Of a stretch of DNA of 64,000 bases, positions 27,340 through 36,230 are shown piece by piece. The stretch lies in contig JAXHLQ010000001.1 of NCBI GenBank assembly GCA_034522175.1, positions 2,790,001 through 2,854,000 on the forward strand, read 5' to 3'. The position numbers and the translations under genes are program-made. Below the pieces are notes generated by a model that made no database searches, was not told the DNA's origin, and saw only the letters and a program-made list of their open reading frames with translations. The DNA is from JAIPDZ01 sp034522175. Lineage in GTDB: Bacteria; Desulfobacterota; DSM-4660; Desulfatiglandales; Desulfatiglandaceae. Every line of letters starts with the position of its first letter. Position 1 is the first letter of the stretch.

Positions 27340-27652
27340 AACCCATTCCCTCCAGAAATCTTCTTTTGTAGATTTCCCAATTGGTTTTGAGATCATTCTC
27401 CGCAAACGTCAGGGCATCATTGAGGTCTTGACTAAACAACGGCGTTTTTCTGCAATGGCCTTCATGGTTCAGCAAATCTCTATGGGCAAACCCATGCGCA
27501 GTGTCATATCTGACAACCGGATACCATATCTGGTCGACCTTTGATTCATGTTGCACCCTGAAAAACACAATCTTTCCTCTCTCCTGAATATGCAGATGCC
27601 TATATCGATCAAGAGGGCCAATCCTTATGGCGTATTCAACCCTGTTTTCCAT
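27308..27652 (-). CDS. DUF7718-like small protein
   Basis: The 114 residues have no membrane segment. The pattern RFRV-type strand (KIVFFRVQHE), WYPVVRYDTAHGFAHRDLL and a C-terminal helix (DALTFAENDLKTNWEIY) resembles DUF7718 proteins, named on recall only. It is the first gene of a two-gene unit with the DUF5647-like gene, overlapping it by 32 bases. Such tight small-gene pairs are often toxin-antitoxin-like, but nothing here proves toxicity. Confidence 0.55.
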   Translation of the reverse strand: MENRVEYAIRIGPLDRYRHLHIQERGKIVFFRVQHESKVDQIWYPVVRYDTAHGFAHRDLLNHEGHCRKTPLFSQDLNDALTFAENDLKTNWEIYKRRFLEGMGYEQRKGNDRA

Positions 27653-27754
27653 CGTCCGTTCTCAACCCTTTTTTCTGTCTGGGCGAGGTATAGCTCGTAA
27701 CAATTTTGTAGATGGGTATTCCATATTTAACATCAAATTAGGCTTCCAGGGAAT

Positions 27755-27870
27755 AACTTGTCAAGGTAATCCTGCGAAGCCCTGCAATTCCCATCCGGTC
27801 ATGTATCGCCGGGGAGTTGTTTTCAATTTCCCCCGTTCCGCGTCCCTGCCCGCATTGCGTCGCGACGCAT
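27755..27870. repeat. Dispersed repeat, copy 2 (partner at 12657-12780)
   Basis: AACTTGTCAAGGTAATCCTG and the following 100 bases match 12657-12780. The repeat ends where recognisable MASE3 coding sequence of the next gene begins. Confidence 0.75.
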
Positions 27871-28760
27871 TTGACCGTGACGTGTTTCGCTGGCTGTCCG
27901 CATCCATCGTGATCACCATCGCCGGAGAGCTGGCCTTCACCTTTTATGTGAGCGTGTACGGGCTTTCCAATCTGGTGGGTCACTTCTGCAAGCTGACCTC
28001 CTTTTTTCTCATCTACAAGGCCATCATTCAGACCGGGCTCAAAAAACCCTATAACCTCCTGTTCAAGGATCTCAAGGCATCGAGGCAGCATTTGGGCCAG
28101 ATTATTGATTTTTTGCCCGATGCCACCTTTGTCATTGACAGGAAGGGGAGAGTGGTTGCCTGGAACCGGGCCATGGAGAAGATGACCGGTGTGAAAGCCG
28201 GGGAAATCGTAGGGAAGGGAGATTACGAATATGCCATCCCCTTCTACGGAGAGCGACGTCCCATGCTGATCAATCTGGTGACTGCATGGGATCAAGAGAC
28301 CCAGGAGATATACCAATATGTCAAGAAGGAAGGAGATGCGCTGGTCTCCGAGACCTACGACAGCCGGGTGTCGCCGGGCGGCACGTTATGGAACAAGTCA
28401 TCTTTACTCTATGACGAATACGGCGAGGTTGCGGGTGCCATCGAGTCCATTCGGGACATCACTGAACGGAAGCGGCAGGAAGAGGAACGGGAAAAGCTGA
28501 TCGCCAAACTTCAAGATGCCCTGTTCCAGGTCCGAAAGCTGAGCGGCATGCTCCCCATCTGCGCCTCGTGCAAGAAAATCCGTGACGACAAGGGCTACTG
28601 GGAGCAGGTGGAATCCTATATCACCAAACACTCTGAGGTCCGGTTCAGCCACGGCGTCTGCCCGGAGTGCGCCAAAAAGCTCTATCCCGAGTTTTATGAT
28701 GACATGTTTCCCAAGGGGGAGGAACCGGAAGACGGCAAGAAAATGAAGGATGACGTTTGA
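27801..28760 (+). CDS. N-terminally truncated MASE3-PAS protein with Cys4 tail
   Basis: From about codon 23 the product matches the last part of a MASE3 membrane sensor (RWLSASIVITIAGELAFTFY, then a second hydrophobic stretch). A PAS domain (FVIDRKGRVVAWNRAMEKM) and the Cys4 tail (LPICASCKKIRDDKGYWEQ ... CPECAKKLYPEF) follow. A complete MASE3 has several more helices. Here they are missing, and the frame upstream (open to 27627) reads through the dispersed repeat. The ATG at 27801 is only a guess at the start. The gene looks 5'-truncated by the repeat and may be non-functional or produce a two-helix variant. Confidence 0.65.
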   Translation: MYRRGVVFNFPRSASLPALRRDAFDRDVFRWLSASIVITIAGELAFTFYVSVYGLSNLVGHFCKLTSFFLIYKAIIQTGLKKPYNLLFKDLKASRQHLGQIIDFLPDATFVIDRKGRVVAWNRAMEKMTGVKAGEIVGKGDYEYAIPFYGERRPMLINLVTAWDQETQEIYQYVKKEGDALVSETYDSRVSPGGTLWNKSSLLYDEYGEVAGAIESIRDITERKRQEEEREKLIAKLQDALFQVRKLSGMLPICASCKKIRDDKGYWEQVESYITKHSEVRFSHGVCPECAKKLYPEFYDDMFPKGEEPEDGKKMKDDV

Positions 28761-28784
28761 AACCATGGATGGACGAGGACGGAA

Positions 28785-29081
28785 ATGAACCCTGATACAT
28801 TTTACACGCTCCTGGAGCAGGCGAACGAGGCCATATTTGTGGCCCAGGATGGAAAACTGGTCTATCTCAATCCCGCAACTGCCAGGGCAATGGGATATAC
28901 CCGCCAGGAGCTGCTGACCCGGCCCTTCTCGGAGTTCATTCATCCGGATGACCGCGCCATGATCATAGAGCGGTATCAGAGACGGCTCCAGGGAGAGAAA
29001 CTCACGCAGGGGCATCCGTTTCGGGTCATCCACAAGGATGGCCGCACCCTGTGGGTGGAACTGCACGGGTTACCGACGTAA
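28785..29081 (+). pseudogene. Detached N-terminal PAS domain of the following kinase
   Basis: A 98-codon frame encodes one PAS domain (YTLLEQANEAIFVAQDGKL to LWVELHGLP) and stops at TAA 29079. After the stop the same frame continues to read as PAS-to-coil sequence (WEGRAATLNFLRDTSEQKQA), then shifts at about 29165 into the kinase frame. The segment is therefore the original start of the kinase gene, cut off by a stop codon and a one-base insertion. Confidence 0.7.
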
Positions 29082-31593
29082 TGGGAGGGAAGAGCGGCCA
29101 CTCTTAATTTCCTACGCGATACATCCGAGCAAAAACAGGCGGAGGAAGCCCTCAGGACCAGCCGGGAAGAAGCTTCGACTGACCCTCGAGGCCACCACGG
29201 AAGGGATCTGGCAATGGAACTTCAAGACCAATGAGATGAGCTTCAGCGCCCGGTACTACACCATGCTGGGCTATGAGCCCGGCGCTTTCCCTGCCAGCTT
29301 CCAGGCATGGCAGAACCTGCTTCATCCGGAGGATCTGCCCAAGGCCCTCTCTTCTGCGAGAAGCTATCAGGGGACCGGTCCGGATGACTATGCAAATATC
29401 TACCGGCTCAGGACCGCCTCGGGCGACTACCGCTGGATTCACAGCCGGGCCAGGGTGGTGGAACGTGACAGCAAGGGAAATGCCGTTCGCATGATCGGCC
29501 GTCACGAGGACATCACAAAGCTGAAGGAAGCCGAAGGGGAACTACAGCGCAATGAGGCCCGCCTCCGAAGCCTGGTGCGCATCCTCCAGCACCCGTCAGA
29601 GTGCGTCCAGGAGTTCCTGGATTACACCCTGAATGAGGTGGTCGATCTCACGGAAAGCAAGGTAGGATACATCTACTTCTACAATGAAGATCGCCGGGAA
29701 TTTGTCATCAACACCTGGTCCGAAAATGTGATGAAAGAATGCACTGTTGCGGCGCCCCCGACCATCTACCGGCTTGAAAAGACCGGGATCTGGGGAGAAG
29801 CGGTGCGCCAGCGGAGGCCGATCCTGGTCAACGATTTTCAGGCCCCCCATCCCCTGAAAAAGGGGTGCCCCGATGGGCATGTGGAGCTGTTCCGTTTTCT
29901 CACGGTGCCCGTATTCAGGGAAGACCGCATTGTTGCTGTGGTGGGTGTCGGCAACAAGGAAACCCCGTATACTGAAACCGACACACTTCAATTGACCCTC
30001 CTCATGGATGCGGCCTGGAAAGAGACCGACCGGAGAGAGGCTGAACATGTCCTCCAAGACAGGGAAAAGACCTACCGGGCCTTTTTTGAAAGCATTCGGG
30101 ATCCCATTCTGGTGGCCGATGAGGAGCGAAACATTTCGGACTGCAACCCGGCCTTCTGCGAACTGTTCGGATATGCCCTGGATGAGATCAAAGGCCGGAA
30201 AACCGCTCTGATCTATGAGCGCAAAGCGGCGTACAAGGCCATGGGCCGATCCTTGAAAGAGAGCCGCGGCACCAAAGAGATCGTTTCTAATGTAGACTTT
30301 AAAAAGAAGTCCGGTGAAACCTTTCCCGGGGAGGTAAAACTTTCCTATCTGAAGGACCATGAGGGAAAGATCGTGGGGGTTGTGGGCCAAATCCGGGATC
30401 TTTCTGAACGGGTGCAGGCTGAAGCGGCGCGGTCCGAACTGCATGCCCAGCTCCTCCAGGCCCAGAAGATGGAATCGATCGGCCGGCTGGCAGGGGGCGT
30501 GGCCCATGATTTCAACAACAAGCTGACCGTGATCCTGGGGTACGCTCAGATGGCTGTGGAGGGACTGGACAGGGATGATCCGTTATACGGAAATCTCCAG
30601 CAGGTCTTGAAGGCTGGGAAACAATCCACGGACATCGTGCGGCAACTCCTCGCCTTTGCTCGAAAGCAGACCATTGCCCCCAGGGTGATTGACCTGAACG
30701 ATACCCTGGAGGGAATGCTCAAGATGCTTCGGCGTCTCATCGGCGAAGACATCGATCTCAGTTGGCACCCGGATACGAATCTCTCGCTGTTGTACATGGA
30801 CCCGTCCCAGATCGACCAGATCCTGGCCAACCTGTGCGTCAATGCCCGGGACGCCATTCAAGGGGTGGGCAAGGTCACCATTGAAACGGAAAACAGGGTT
30901 TTAAATAAAAGTTATTGCGCCGATCGTGCGGGATTCGTGCCCGGCGAGTATGTCATGCTGGCGGTGAGCGACGACGGCATGGGCATGGACAGGGAAACCC
31001 TGGCCAATGCCTTCGAGCCCTTTTTCACCACCAAGGAGGTGGGGAAGGGAACAGGCCTGGGGCTTTCCACGGTGTATGGGATTGTTAAGCAGAACCAGGG
31101 CTTTGTCAATATCTACAGCGAGCCGGGGAAGGGGACCAGTTTCAAGATTTACCTGCCCAGACACCATGGAAAGGCTGAGAAAGCCATAGAGGTGGCCCAA
31201 ACGGAAATACCTCGGGGCCGCGGCGAGACCATCCTGGTCGTGGAGGATGATGCGCCGGTATTGGGTTTGGCCCGAAGGGTGCTCGAGAAGCTGAGCTATG
31301 CCGTGCTGACATCGGCAAGTCCGGCCGAGGCGGTCGCCATGGTCCGGGAATATGACGGGGAGATCCACCTCCTCATGACGGATGTGGTCCTCCCCGGGAT
31401 GAGCGGAAAGGACCTGGCCGGGGAAATAATGCAGATTCGGCCGAACATCAGTGTCCTGTTCATGTCCGGCTACACCGCCGATGTCATCGCCCGCCAGGGG
31501 GTGCTGGATGAAGGGGTGCATTTCATGGGAAAGCCCTTTACGCCGGACAATCTGGCCCGAAAGGTGAGGGAAGCGCTGAGCAGTGAGAAGTGA
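29038..31593 (+). CDS. Sensor histidine kinase, PAS-GAF-PAS-HisKA-HATPase-REC (5' disrupted)
   Basis: The open frame from ATG 29038 is real coding sequence only from about 29167 (LRLTLEATTEGIWQWNF). A PAS domain, a GAF domain (LTESKVGYIYFYNEDRRE to FLTVPVFREDRIVAVVGVG), a second PAS, HisKA (VAHDFNNKLTVILG), HATPase_c (GTGLGLSTVYGIV) and a receiver (LLMTDVVLPGMSG) follow. The first PAS of the ancestral gene lies in the fragment at 28785-29081. Removing one A near 29165 would join the frames, but TAA 29079 would still interrupt them. The core from HisKA onward is a close paralogue of the kinase at 16291-18770. The stop lies in a GTGAAGAATGAAG word repeat. Confidence 0.82.
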   Translation: MAAPCGWNCTGYRRNGREERPLLISYAIHPSKNRRRKPSGPAGKKLRLTLEATTEGIWQWNFKTNEMSFSARYYTMLGYEPGAFPASFQAWQNLLHPEDLPKALSSARSYQGTGPDDYANIYRLRTASGDYRWIHSRARVVERDSKGNAVRMIGRHEDITKLKEAEGELQRNEARLRSLVRILQHPSECVQEFLDYTLNEVVDLTESKVGYIYFYNEDRREFVINTWSENVMKECTVAAPPTIYRLEKTGIWGEAVRQRRPILVNDFQAPHPLKKGCPDGHVELFRFLTVPVFREDRIVAVVGVGNKETPYTETDTLQLTLLMDAAWKETDRREAEHVLQDREKTYRAFFESIRDPILVADEERNISDCNPAFCELFGYALDEIKGRKTALIYERKAAYKAMGRSLKESRGTKEIVSNVDFKKKSGETFPGEVKLSYLKDHEGKIVGVVGQIRDLSERVQAEAARSELHAQLLQAQKMESIGRLAGGVAHDFNNKLTVILGYAQMAVEGLDRDDPLYGNLQQVLKAGKQSTDIVRQLLAFARKQTIAPRVIDLNDTLEGMLKMLRRLIGEDIDLSWHPDTNLSLLYMDPSQIDQILANLCVNARDAIQGVGKVTIETENRVLNKSYCADRAGFVPGEYVMLAVSDDGMGMDRETLANAFEPFFTTKEVGKGTGLGLSTVYGIVKQNQGFVNIYSEPGKGTSFKIYLPRHHGKAEKAIEVAQTEIPRGRGETILVVEDDAPVLGLARRVLEKLSYAVLTSASPAEAVAMVREYDGEIHLLMTDVVLPGMSGKDLAGEIMQIRPNISVLFMSGYTADVIARQGVLDEGVHFMGKPFTPDNLARKVREALSSEK

Positions 31594-31650
31594 AGAATGA
31601 AGGGTGAAGAATGTTCGGAGCGTTTCGAACGCGGAACGGGGAAGAACGAC
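31585..31650. repeat. Word repeat at a kinase 3' end
   Basis: GTGAGAAGTGAAGAATGAAG, GGTGAAGAATG and CGAACGCGGAACGGGG in tandem. The kinase stop codon is in the first word. Confidence 0.55.
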
Positions 31651-31737
31651 CCTCTGACAACACATGGCTATTTCATGACCACCTCTGACTATCCATGACG
31701 GCCGAAGACCACCTGACAGCGAAGCGCATGACCATCT

Positions 31738-32001
31738 TCAGGCGGCTGTCTGATCCATCTTTTCCTTGAGCCAGATATTGACCAGGGTCTCAGAGGTGAT
31801 CCCCTGCTTTCTGGCAGTTTCCGCAATCCGCTTGGAAAGATCCAGTTCCACAGGATAGTATCTTCGTTCCGATTGAATCTCCACCTCAAATTGAGCCGGT
31901 TCTGTTTCTTCCCAGATCTCTCCCAAATCCTGCCCGCTCCAGTATTCCCCGAGCTCGGCATAAGATGCAACTGAAGGATCTTTCAATCTATCTCTTTTCA
32001 T
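31738..32001 (-). CDS. Orphan CopG-type antitoxin
   Basis: The 87 residues have an acidic N-terminal part (SYAELGEYWSGQDLGEIWEE) and a C-terminal ribbon-helix-helix (YYPVELDLSKRIAETARKQG, then LVNIWLKEKM). That order, with toxin-binding region first and DNA-binding region last, is typical of CopG/BrnA-like antitoxins. A BrnT-like toxin would be expected directly upstream, but the 158 bases before it contain no such gene. It is therefore an orphan, transcribed convergently with the last kinase. Confidence 0.7.
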   Translation of the reverse strand: MKRDRLKDPSVASYAELGEYWSGQDLGEIWEETEPAQFEVEIQSERRYYPVELDLSKRIAETARKQGITSETLVNIWLKEKMDQTAA

Positions 32002-32159
32002 ATTTCTTCCCTTCGGTTCGGGTCATATCTCTTGCCGAAATGATGAAAGCCTGCTTCGTTTTTTTGTAAAGTAACCCATGCATATGAACGGCCTGCCATG
32101 AGGGCGGGGAACCGGGGGCGGCCCCCGTTATCATGTCTCAAACCGCAGGCGTTTTCCCG

Positions 32160-32927
32160 TTATACACAGAGCCGAAGCAGGTCCCGGGCCAGAATCAATT
32201 CGCCGTCATAGTTCTTGCGGCACTGGGCCGGGATGTCCGTGCTCAATGACTCCGGATAAAAATGGGTCAGCACCAGCCGCCTGACGCCTGCCAGGGCGGC
32301 CATGCGCCCGGCGAGGGAGGGGGTCAGGTGGCCCGTCACCTCGTCTCCGTCCGGAAACGCCGACTCGAGGATGAGGAGGTCCGCGCCTTGGGCCAGATCA
32401 ATGACCGCCTCGGAAAACCCGGTGTCCCCGGAAAAGACCACCGAACTTCCATCCGACGAATCCACCCGAAAGGCCAGGCTGTTGGGGGTATGACCCGTGG
32501 GTGCCGTCCTTATGCGAAAATTGCCGAAATCGATGTCCGTCACACCGTCCGGGGGCAGTTCCTTCAACTCAAGCGTTGCCTGCGGCAGTTCCAGCGAGGC
32601 GTCGAATGCTCGGTGAAGCGATGCCATGAAGTCATTCAGCCCGGACGGACCCATGAGGACAAACGGCTTGCGTCTTTCGAGCACACGGGGGTTTCGGGTG
32701 GCAAAGAAGAGATGAATGAGGTCGGCACAGTGGTCCGGATGAAAATGGGTCAGGAATATCCGGCCGATGGCTTCGTGGCTGATGCCCAGCCGGGTCAGTT
32801 GCCGCAGGGTCCCCGGTCCCACATCGAACAGCATGGGCGGCTCCCCTTTCACAAACAGGGCGCAGGAAGGAGAAGCGCGGTCGATGATGGGAATCGCCGT
32901 ACCGGACCCGAGAATCGTCACTTCCAT
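32160..32927 (-). CDS. MBL-fold metallo-hydrolase (RNase Z-like)
   Basis: From the ATG at 32927 (MEVTILGSGTAIP) the product is 255 residues. The metallo-beta-lactamase signature is complete (THFHPDHCADL; later metal ligands in PTGHTPNS, SGDTGFSE and LTHFYP). The start and the spacing of motifs fit the RNase Z/ElaC-like branch, whose members process tRNA 3' ends or hydrolyse phosphodiesters or sulfur esters. The substrate cannot be told from sequence. It stands alone, divergent from the methyltransferase gene. Confidence 0.8.
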   Translation of the reverse strand: MEVTILGSGTAIPIIDRASPSCALFVKGEPPMLFDVGPGTLRQLTRLGISHEAIGRIFLTHFHPDHCADLIHLFFATRNPRVLERRKPFVLMGPSGLNDFMASLHRAFDASLELPQATLELKELPPDGVTDIDFGNFRIRTAPTGHTPNSLAFRVDSSDGSSVVFSGDTGFSEAVIDLAQGADLLILESAFPDGDEVTGHLTPSLAGRMAALAGVRRLVLTHFYPESLSTDIPAQCRKNYDGELILARDLLRLCV

Positions 32928-32982
32928 GGCACTGGTCCTCCTCAAACCCTTAAAACCCGAAGGGACACGCCATTATGGGGTG

Positions 32983-33011
32983 TTGTGATCCGGGACCAAA
33001 GATGGTATGGT
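32983..33011 (+). promoter_or_regulatory. Candidate sigma-70 promoter for the methyltransferase gene
   Basis: TTGTGA (32983-32988), 17 bases, TATGGT (33006-33011), ending 31 bases before the ATG at 33043. Confidence 0.4.
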
Positions 33012-33042
33012 TTATCAAAAAATGATAATCGGAGCGTGTTAG

Positions 33043-33729
33043 ATGACCCCATTTTCCCTCGATGATTTCCATCAGAAATACGATACGGACGTCAAGGACC
33101 TGAGCATCCGAAACCGTCGCTTTGAGATTCTGGTCCCCAAATCCATCGATGCATTCATCGATCTAAAAGACATCCTCCACGACTTTCCGCTGTGGTCCAA
33201 GATATGGGATGCCTCCATCGTACTGGCAGACCATCTCGCAGCCCTGCCGCCGGACCCCAAAAAGCATTTCCTGGAGATCGGCGGCGGCATGGGTCTTGTG
33301 GGGGTTGTGGCGGCCTGTTTCGGGCACCGGGTGACGTTGACCGAACAGAATGCCGACGCCCTCAACTTCGCACGCGCCAACGCGGCTCAAAACGCCTGCG
33401 AAAACGGGGGAGACCTGAACATCATTGAGCTGGACTGGAACCGGCCCACCCTGTACGGGTCATTTGATCATGTGATCGGCTCCGAGGTCATCTATAAGGA
33501 AAGGGATTATGACCCGCTCCTCAATCTCTTCAGATCCTATCTAAGCCCCGGTGGCACGATTATACTGGCCGAGCGGGCGAGAAAAACGAGCATCGAGTTC
33601 TTCCGGCAGATGAGTGCCCTGTTCGATATCACGGCCCGTAAAAAGATCCTTCGTCTCGATGGCGAAGCGGTCCCCCTGATACTGGCCGACATGGCCTTCA
33701 AACCCGAGGAACGCCCCCGTATACACTAA
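33043..33729 (+). CDS. Class I SAM-dependent methyltransferase (protein-lysine methyltransferase-like)
   Basis: The 228 residues show a seven-strand SAM-binding core: motif I FLEIGGGMGLVGVVAACFG, an acidic second strand (VTLTEQNADAL), FDHVIGSEVIY for motif IV and a final GGTIILAERAR. The placement of about 65 residues before motif I with WSKIWDASIVLADHL resembles the METTL21/PF10294 group of lysine methyltransferases. The substrate is unknown. It is a single gene between divergent and convergent neighbours. Confidence 0.75.
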   Translation: MTPFSLDDFHQKYDTDVKDLSIRNRRFEILVPKSIDAFIDLKDILHDFPLWSKIWDASIVLADHLAALPPDPKKHFLEIGGGMGLVGVVAACFGHRVTLTEQNADALNFARANAAQNACENGGDLNIIELDWNRPTLYGSFDHVIGSEVIYKERDYDPLLNLFRSYLSPGGTIILAERARKTSIEFFRQMSALFDITARKKILRLDGEAVPLILADMAFKPEERPRIH

Positions 33730-33748
33730 CCGCCCTCTCTATTTTTCC

Positions 33749-35095
33749 TCAGAGCTTTTCCTCCACCTTCTCCATAAATTCCTTTTGAATCTCCGCGAGA
33801 CGTTTCTCATTTTCAGCCTCAAACCGCAGCACCAGCACCGGCTGCGTGTTGGAAGGCCGGATAAGCCCCCAGCCCCCGTCGAAAAGGACCCTGGCGCCGT
33901 CCACATCAATAACCTCATGGGTCTTCTTGAATTTCGATACCAGCGATTTCACAATGTCAAATTTTCGCTCATCCGGACACGGCATCCGAATCTCCGGGGT
34001 ATTGAACATCTTGGGCACCCCATCGAGGAGATCACGTACGCCCTGATCGGTCTTCGACAGGATCTCGAGGAGCCTCGCCCCTGCATAAATGGCATCGTCA
34101 TACCCGAAATACCGTTCGCTGAAGAAGAGATGTCCGCTCATCTCCCCGGCGAGAAGGGCCCCCTCTTCCTTCATCTTGCTCTTGATCAGGGAATGACCCG
34201 CCTTCCACATGATGCCCTGCCCGCCGTGTTTTTCGATGTCATCATAAAGCGTCTGTGAACACTTCACCTCCCCGATCACCTTGGCGCCCGGATGTCGTGT
34301 GAGGAGGTCTCTGGAAAAGATGATCATCAACTGGTCCCCCCATATGACATTTCCATCGGGATCCGTCACCCCGATCCGGTCCGCATCTCCGTCTAAGGCG
34401 ATCCCCAGATCCGCGCCCTGCTGCTCTACGGTTGATACCATCTGTTTCAGGTTTTCCTCGATGGTAGGGTCCGGATGATGATTGGGAAAATGGCCGTCCG
34501 GCTCACAAAAAAGCGGGATCACCTCAAATCCGAGTCGCTCATAAATACGGGTGGCCACGGGGCATCCGGTGCCGTTTCCCCCGTCCACCACCACCCTTCG
34601 CCTGGTGTCGCCCAGGTCAATCCGTTCCACCACCGCTTGTTCATATGCGGCGCCCACATCCGCCGTTTCCCGGGATCCTTCCCCTCGAGCAAACCGCTCC
34701 GAGGCCGCAATCTCCCCTATTTTCCGAATTTCTTTGCCGTAGACCGAGGCGTGCCCCAGGCAGATCTTAAACCCGTTAAACTCCGGCGGGTTGTGACTCC
34801 CGGTAATCTGGATCCCCCCCTCCACATCCAGGTGGTGAAGTGTAAAATAAAGAACCGGCGTCGGCACCATTCCCACGTCTACCACATGCATGCCTGAGTC
34901 TAAGAGGCCTTCGGTGAGCCATTGGGAGAGATCCGGTGAACTGAGGCGGCAATCCCTGCCGAGCGAGATCCGATTGACCCCGTGATCGCGATAATAGGAT
35001 GCCACCGCACGGCCCAGACGGACCACACTTTCCTGGTTCAACTCATCCGGATAGGTTCCCCTGATGTCATACTCCCTGAACATATGTGCCTTCAT
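33749..35095 (-). CDS. manB: Phosphomannomutase/phosphoglucomutase
   Basis: The 448 residues carry the alpha-D-phosphohexomutase signatures in order: the catalytic phosphoserine loop TGSHNPPEFNG, the magnesium loop DGDADRIG, the sugar-binding loop GEMSGHLFF and the phosphate-binding RPSNTQP near the end. The enzyme interconverts mannose-6- and mannose-1-phosphate (and often the glucose forms). Its start overlaps the stop of the guanylyltransferase by four bases (ATGA), giving a GDP-mannose operon that would feed polysaccharide or LPS synthesis. Confidence 0.9.
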   Translation of the reverse strand: MKAHMFREYDIRGTYPDELNQESVVRLGRAVASYYRDHGVNRISLGRDCRLSSPDLSQWLTEGLLDSGMHVVDVGMVPTPVLYFTLHHLDVEGGIQITGSHNPPEFNGFKICLGHASVYGKEIRKIGEIAASERFARGEGSRETADVGAAYEQAVVERIDLGDTRRRVVVDGGNGTGCPVATRIYERLGFEVIPLFCEPDGHFPNHHPDPTIEENLKQMVSTVEQQGADLGIALDGDADRIGVTDPDGNVIWGDQLMIIFSRDLLTRHPGAKVIGEVKCSQTLYDDIEKHGGQGIMWKAGHSLIKSKMKEEGALLAGEMSGHLFFSERYFGYDDAIYAGARLLEILSKTDQGVRDLLDGVPKMFNTPEIRMPCPDERKFDIVKSLVSKFKKTHEVIDVDGARVLFDGGWGLIRPSNTQPVLVLRFEAENEKRLAEIQKEFMEKVEEKL

Positions 35096-36168
35096 AACAG
35101 CTCTTCCCTTCCCTCCGCTTTCAACCGGTCCACAATCTTTCGGATATCCTGAGACCGCGTCTGATCGGCCACCAGCACCGCGTCCGGTGTATCCACTACA
35201 AGGCAGTCCTTCAGTCCCAGGCAGGCCACCAGCCGCCCGCCCTCAGCCGATATGAGACTCCGCTCACAATCCACCGTGAGGGCATCCCCATCACACAAGT
35301 TCCCCTGGTCATCATATTCCTTTTCTCTTAATTCATACAAAGAGGCCCAGGAGCCCACATCACTCCAGCCGCATGCCGAGGGGACCACATAGACGCTCCG
35401 GGTGGTCTTTTCCATGATGCCGTAATCAAAGGACACCCCTTTTAGTGCGCCATAGACCTCCTCCAAAAGAGGGCCGAAGCGGTCCGTTCCCAGGGACGGT
35501 TCCAGGCGCATCAGACCCGCATGGAGATCCGGAAGCAGCTTTTCCATCTCACTTAAGATCGTTTCCGGAGTCGCCACAAAAATACCGCCGTTCCAATAGT
35601 ATTCCCCGCTGGCGATATAATCCATGGCGGTCTCAATATCCGGTTTTTCCACAAATGCCTTCACCGGGTACGCCGCCTGTGATCCCGGATCAAGGGGTTG
35701 GGGCGCTTTTCGGATATACCCATAGCCGGTCTCGGGACGGTTGGGGACAATGCCCAGGGTGACGATCCCCCCGTTGGCCGCGATCTCCCCCGCCCGCTCG
35801 AGATTCGTTAAAAACGCCTCGCGATCCCCGATGAAATGATCCGCAGGCAGAAATGCCACCGGGTCGCGGCATCCCAGATACCTGGCATAGATGGCCCCCA
35901 GGCCCATGCAAGGCGCCGTATTTCGGCCCACCGGCTCTGCAAGGATATGAATGCCGCGGCCCTCAAAACAGGCCGTCGCCTCGTCGCGATGCCCCTTACC
36001 CAGGACAAGGATGGTCGCCTCATCGCGGATAAGCGGGCGCAAGCGATCGCAGGTCTCCACGACCATCGGTCCGTGGCCGGTAATGTTCAAAAACTGCTTG
36101 GGCTTCTCACGGCGGCTGACCGGCCAAAAGCGGGTCCCCGAGCCCCCGCACATGATCACTGCGTACAT
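35092..36168 (-). CDS. manC: Mannose-1-phosphate guanylyltransferase
   Basis: Starting at the ATG at 36168 (GAGGG upstream) the product is 358 residues. It opens with the nucleotidyltransferase motif MCGGSGTRFWPVSRREKPKQ and has FLPADHFIG and AFVEKPDIET further on. It makes GDP-mannose from mannose-1-phosphate and GTP. It is the short, single-domain form without the isomerase domain seen in bifunctional ManC/AlgA. It is coupled to the downstream phosphomannomutase by an ATGA overlap. Confidence 0.9.
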   Translation of the reverse strand: MYAVIMCGGSGTRFWPVSRREKPKQFLNITGHGPMVVETCDRLRPLIRDEATILVLGKGHRDEATACFEGRGIHILAEPVGRNTAPCMGLGAIYARYLGCRDPVAFLPADHFIGDREAFLTNLERAGEIAANGGIVTLGIVPNRPETGYGYIRKAPQPLDPGSQAAYPVKAFVEKPDIETAMDYIASGEYYWNGGIFVATPETILSEMEKLLPDLHAGLMRLEPSLGTDRFGPLLEEVYGALKGVSFDYGIMEKTTRSVYVVPSACGWSDVGSWASLYELREKEYDDQGNLCDGDALTVDCERSLISAEGGRLVACLGLKDCLVVDTPDAVLVADQTRSQDIRKIVDRLKAEGREELL

Positions 36169-36196
36169 CGATCCCTCATGAATGTAAGATTTTCGT

Positions 36197-36230
36197 CCAT
36201 CGTCAATCGACATTCGCCAATCAACAATCC
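36197..36230. repeat. Word repeat (CCATCGTCAATCGACATTCG)
   Basis: Three to four CAATC-centred words lie between the stop of argJ and the start of manC. Confidence 0.4.
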
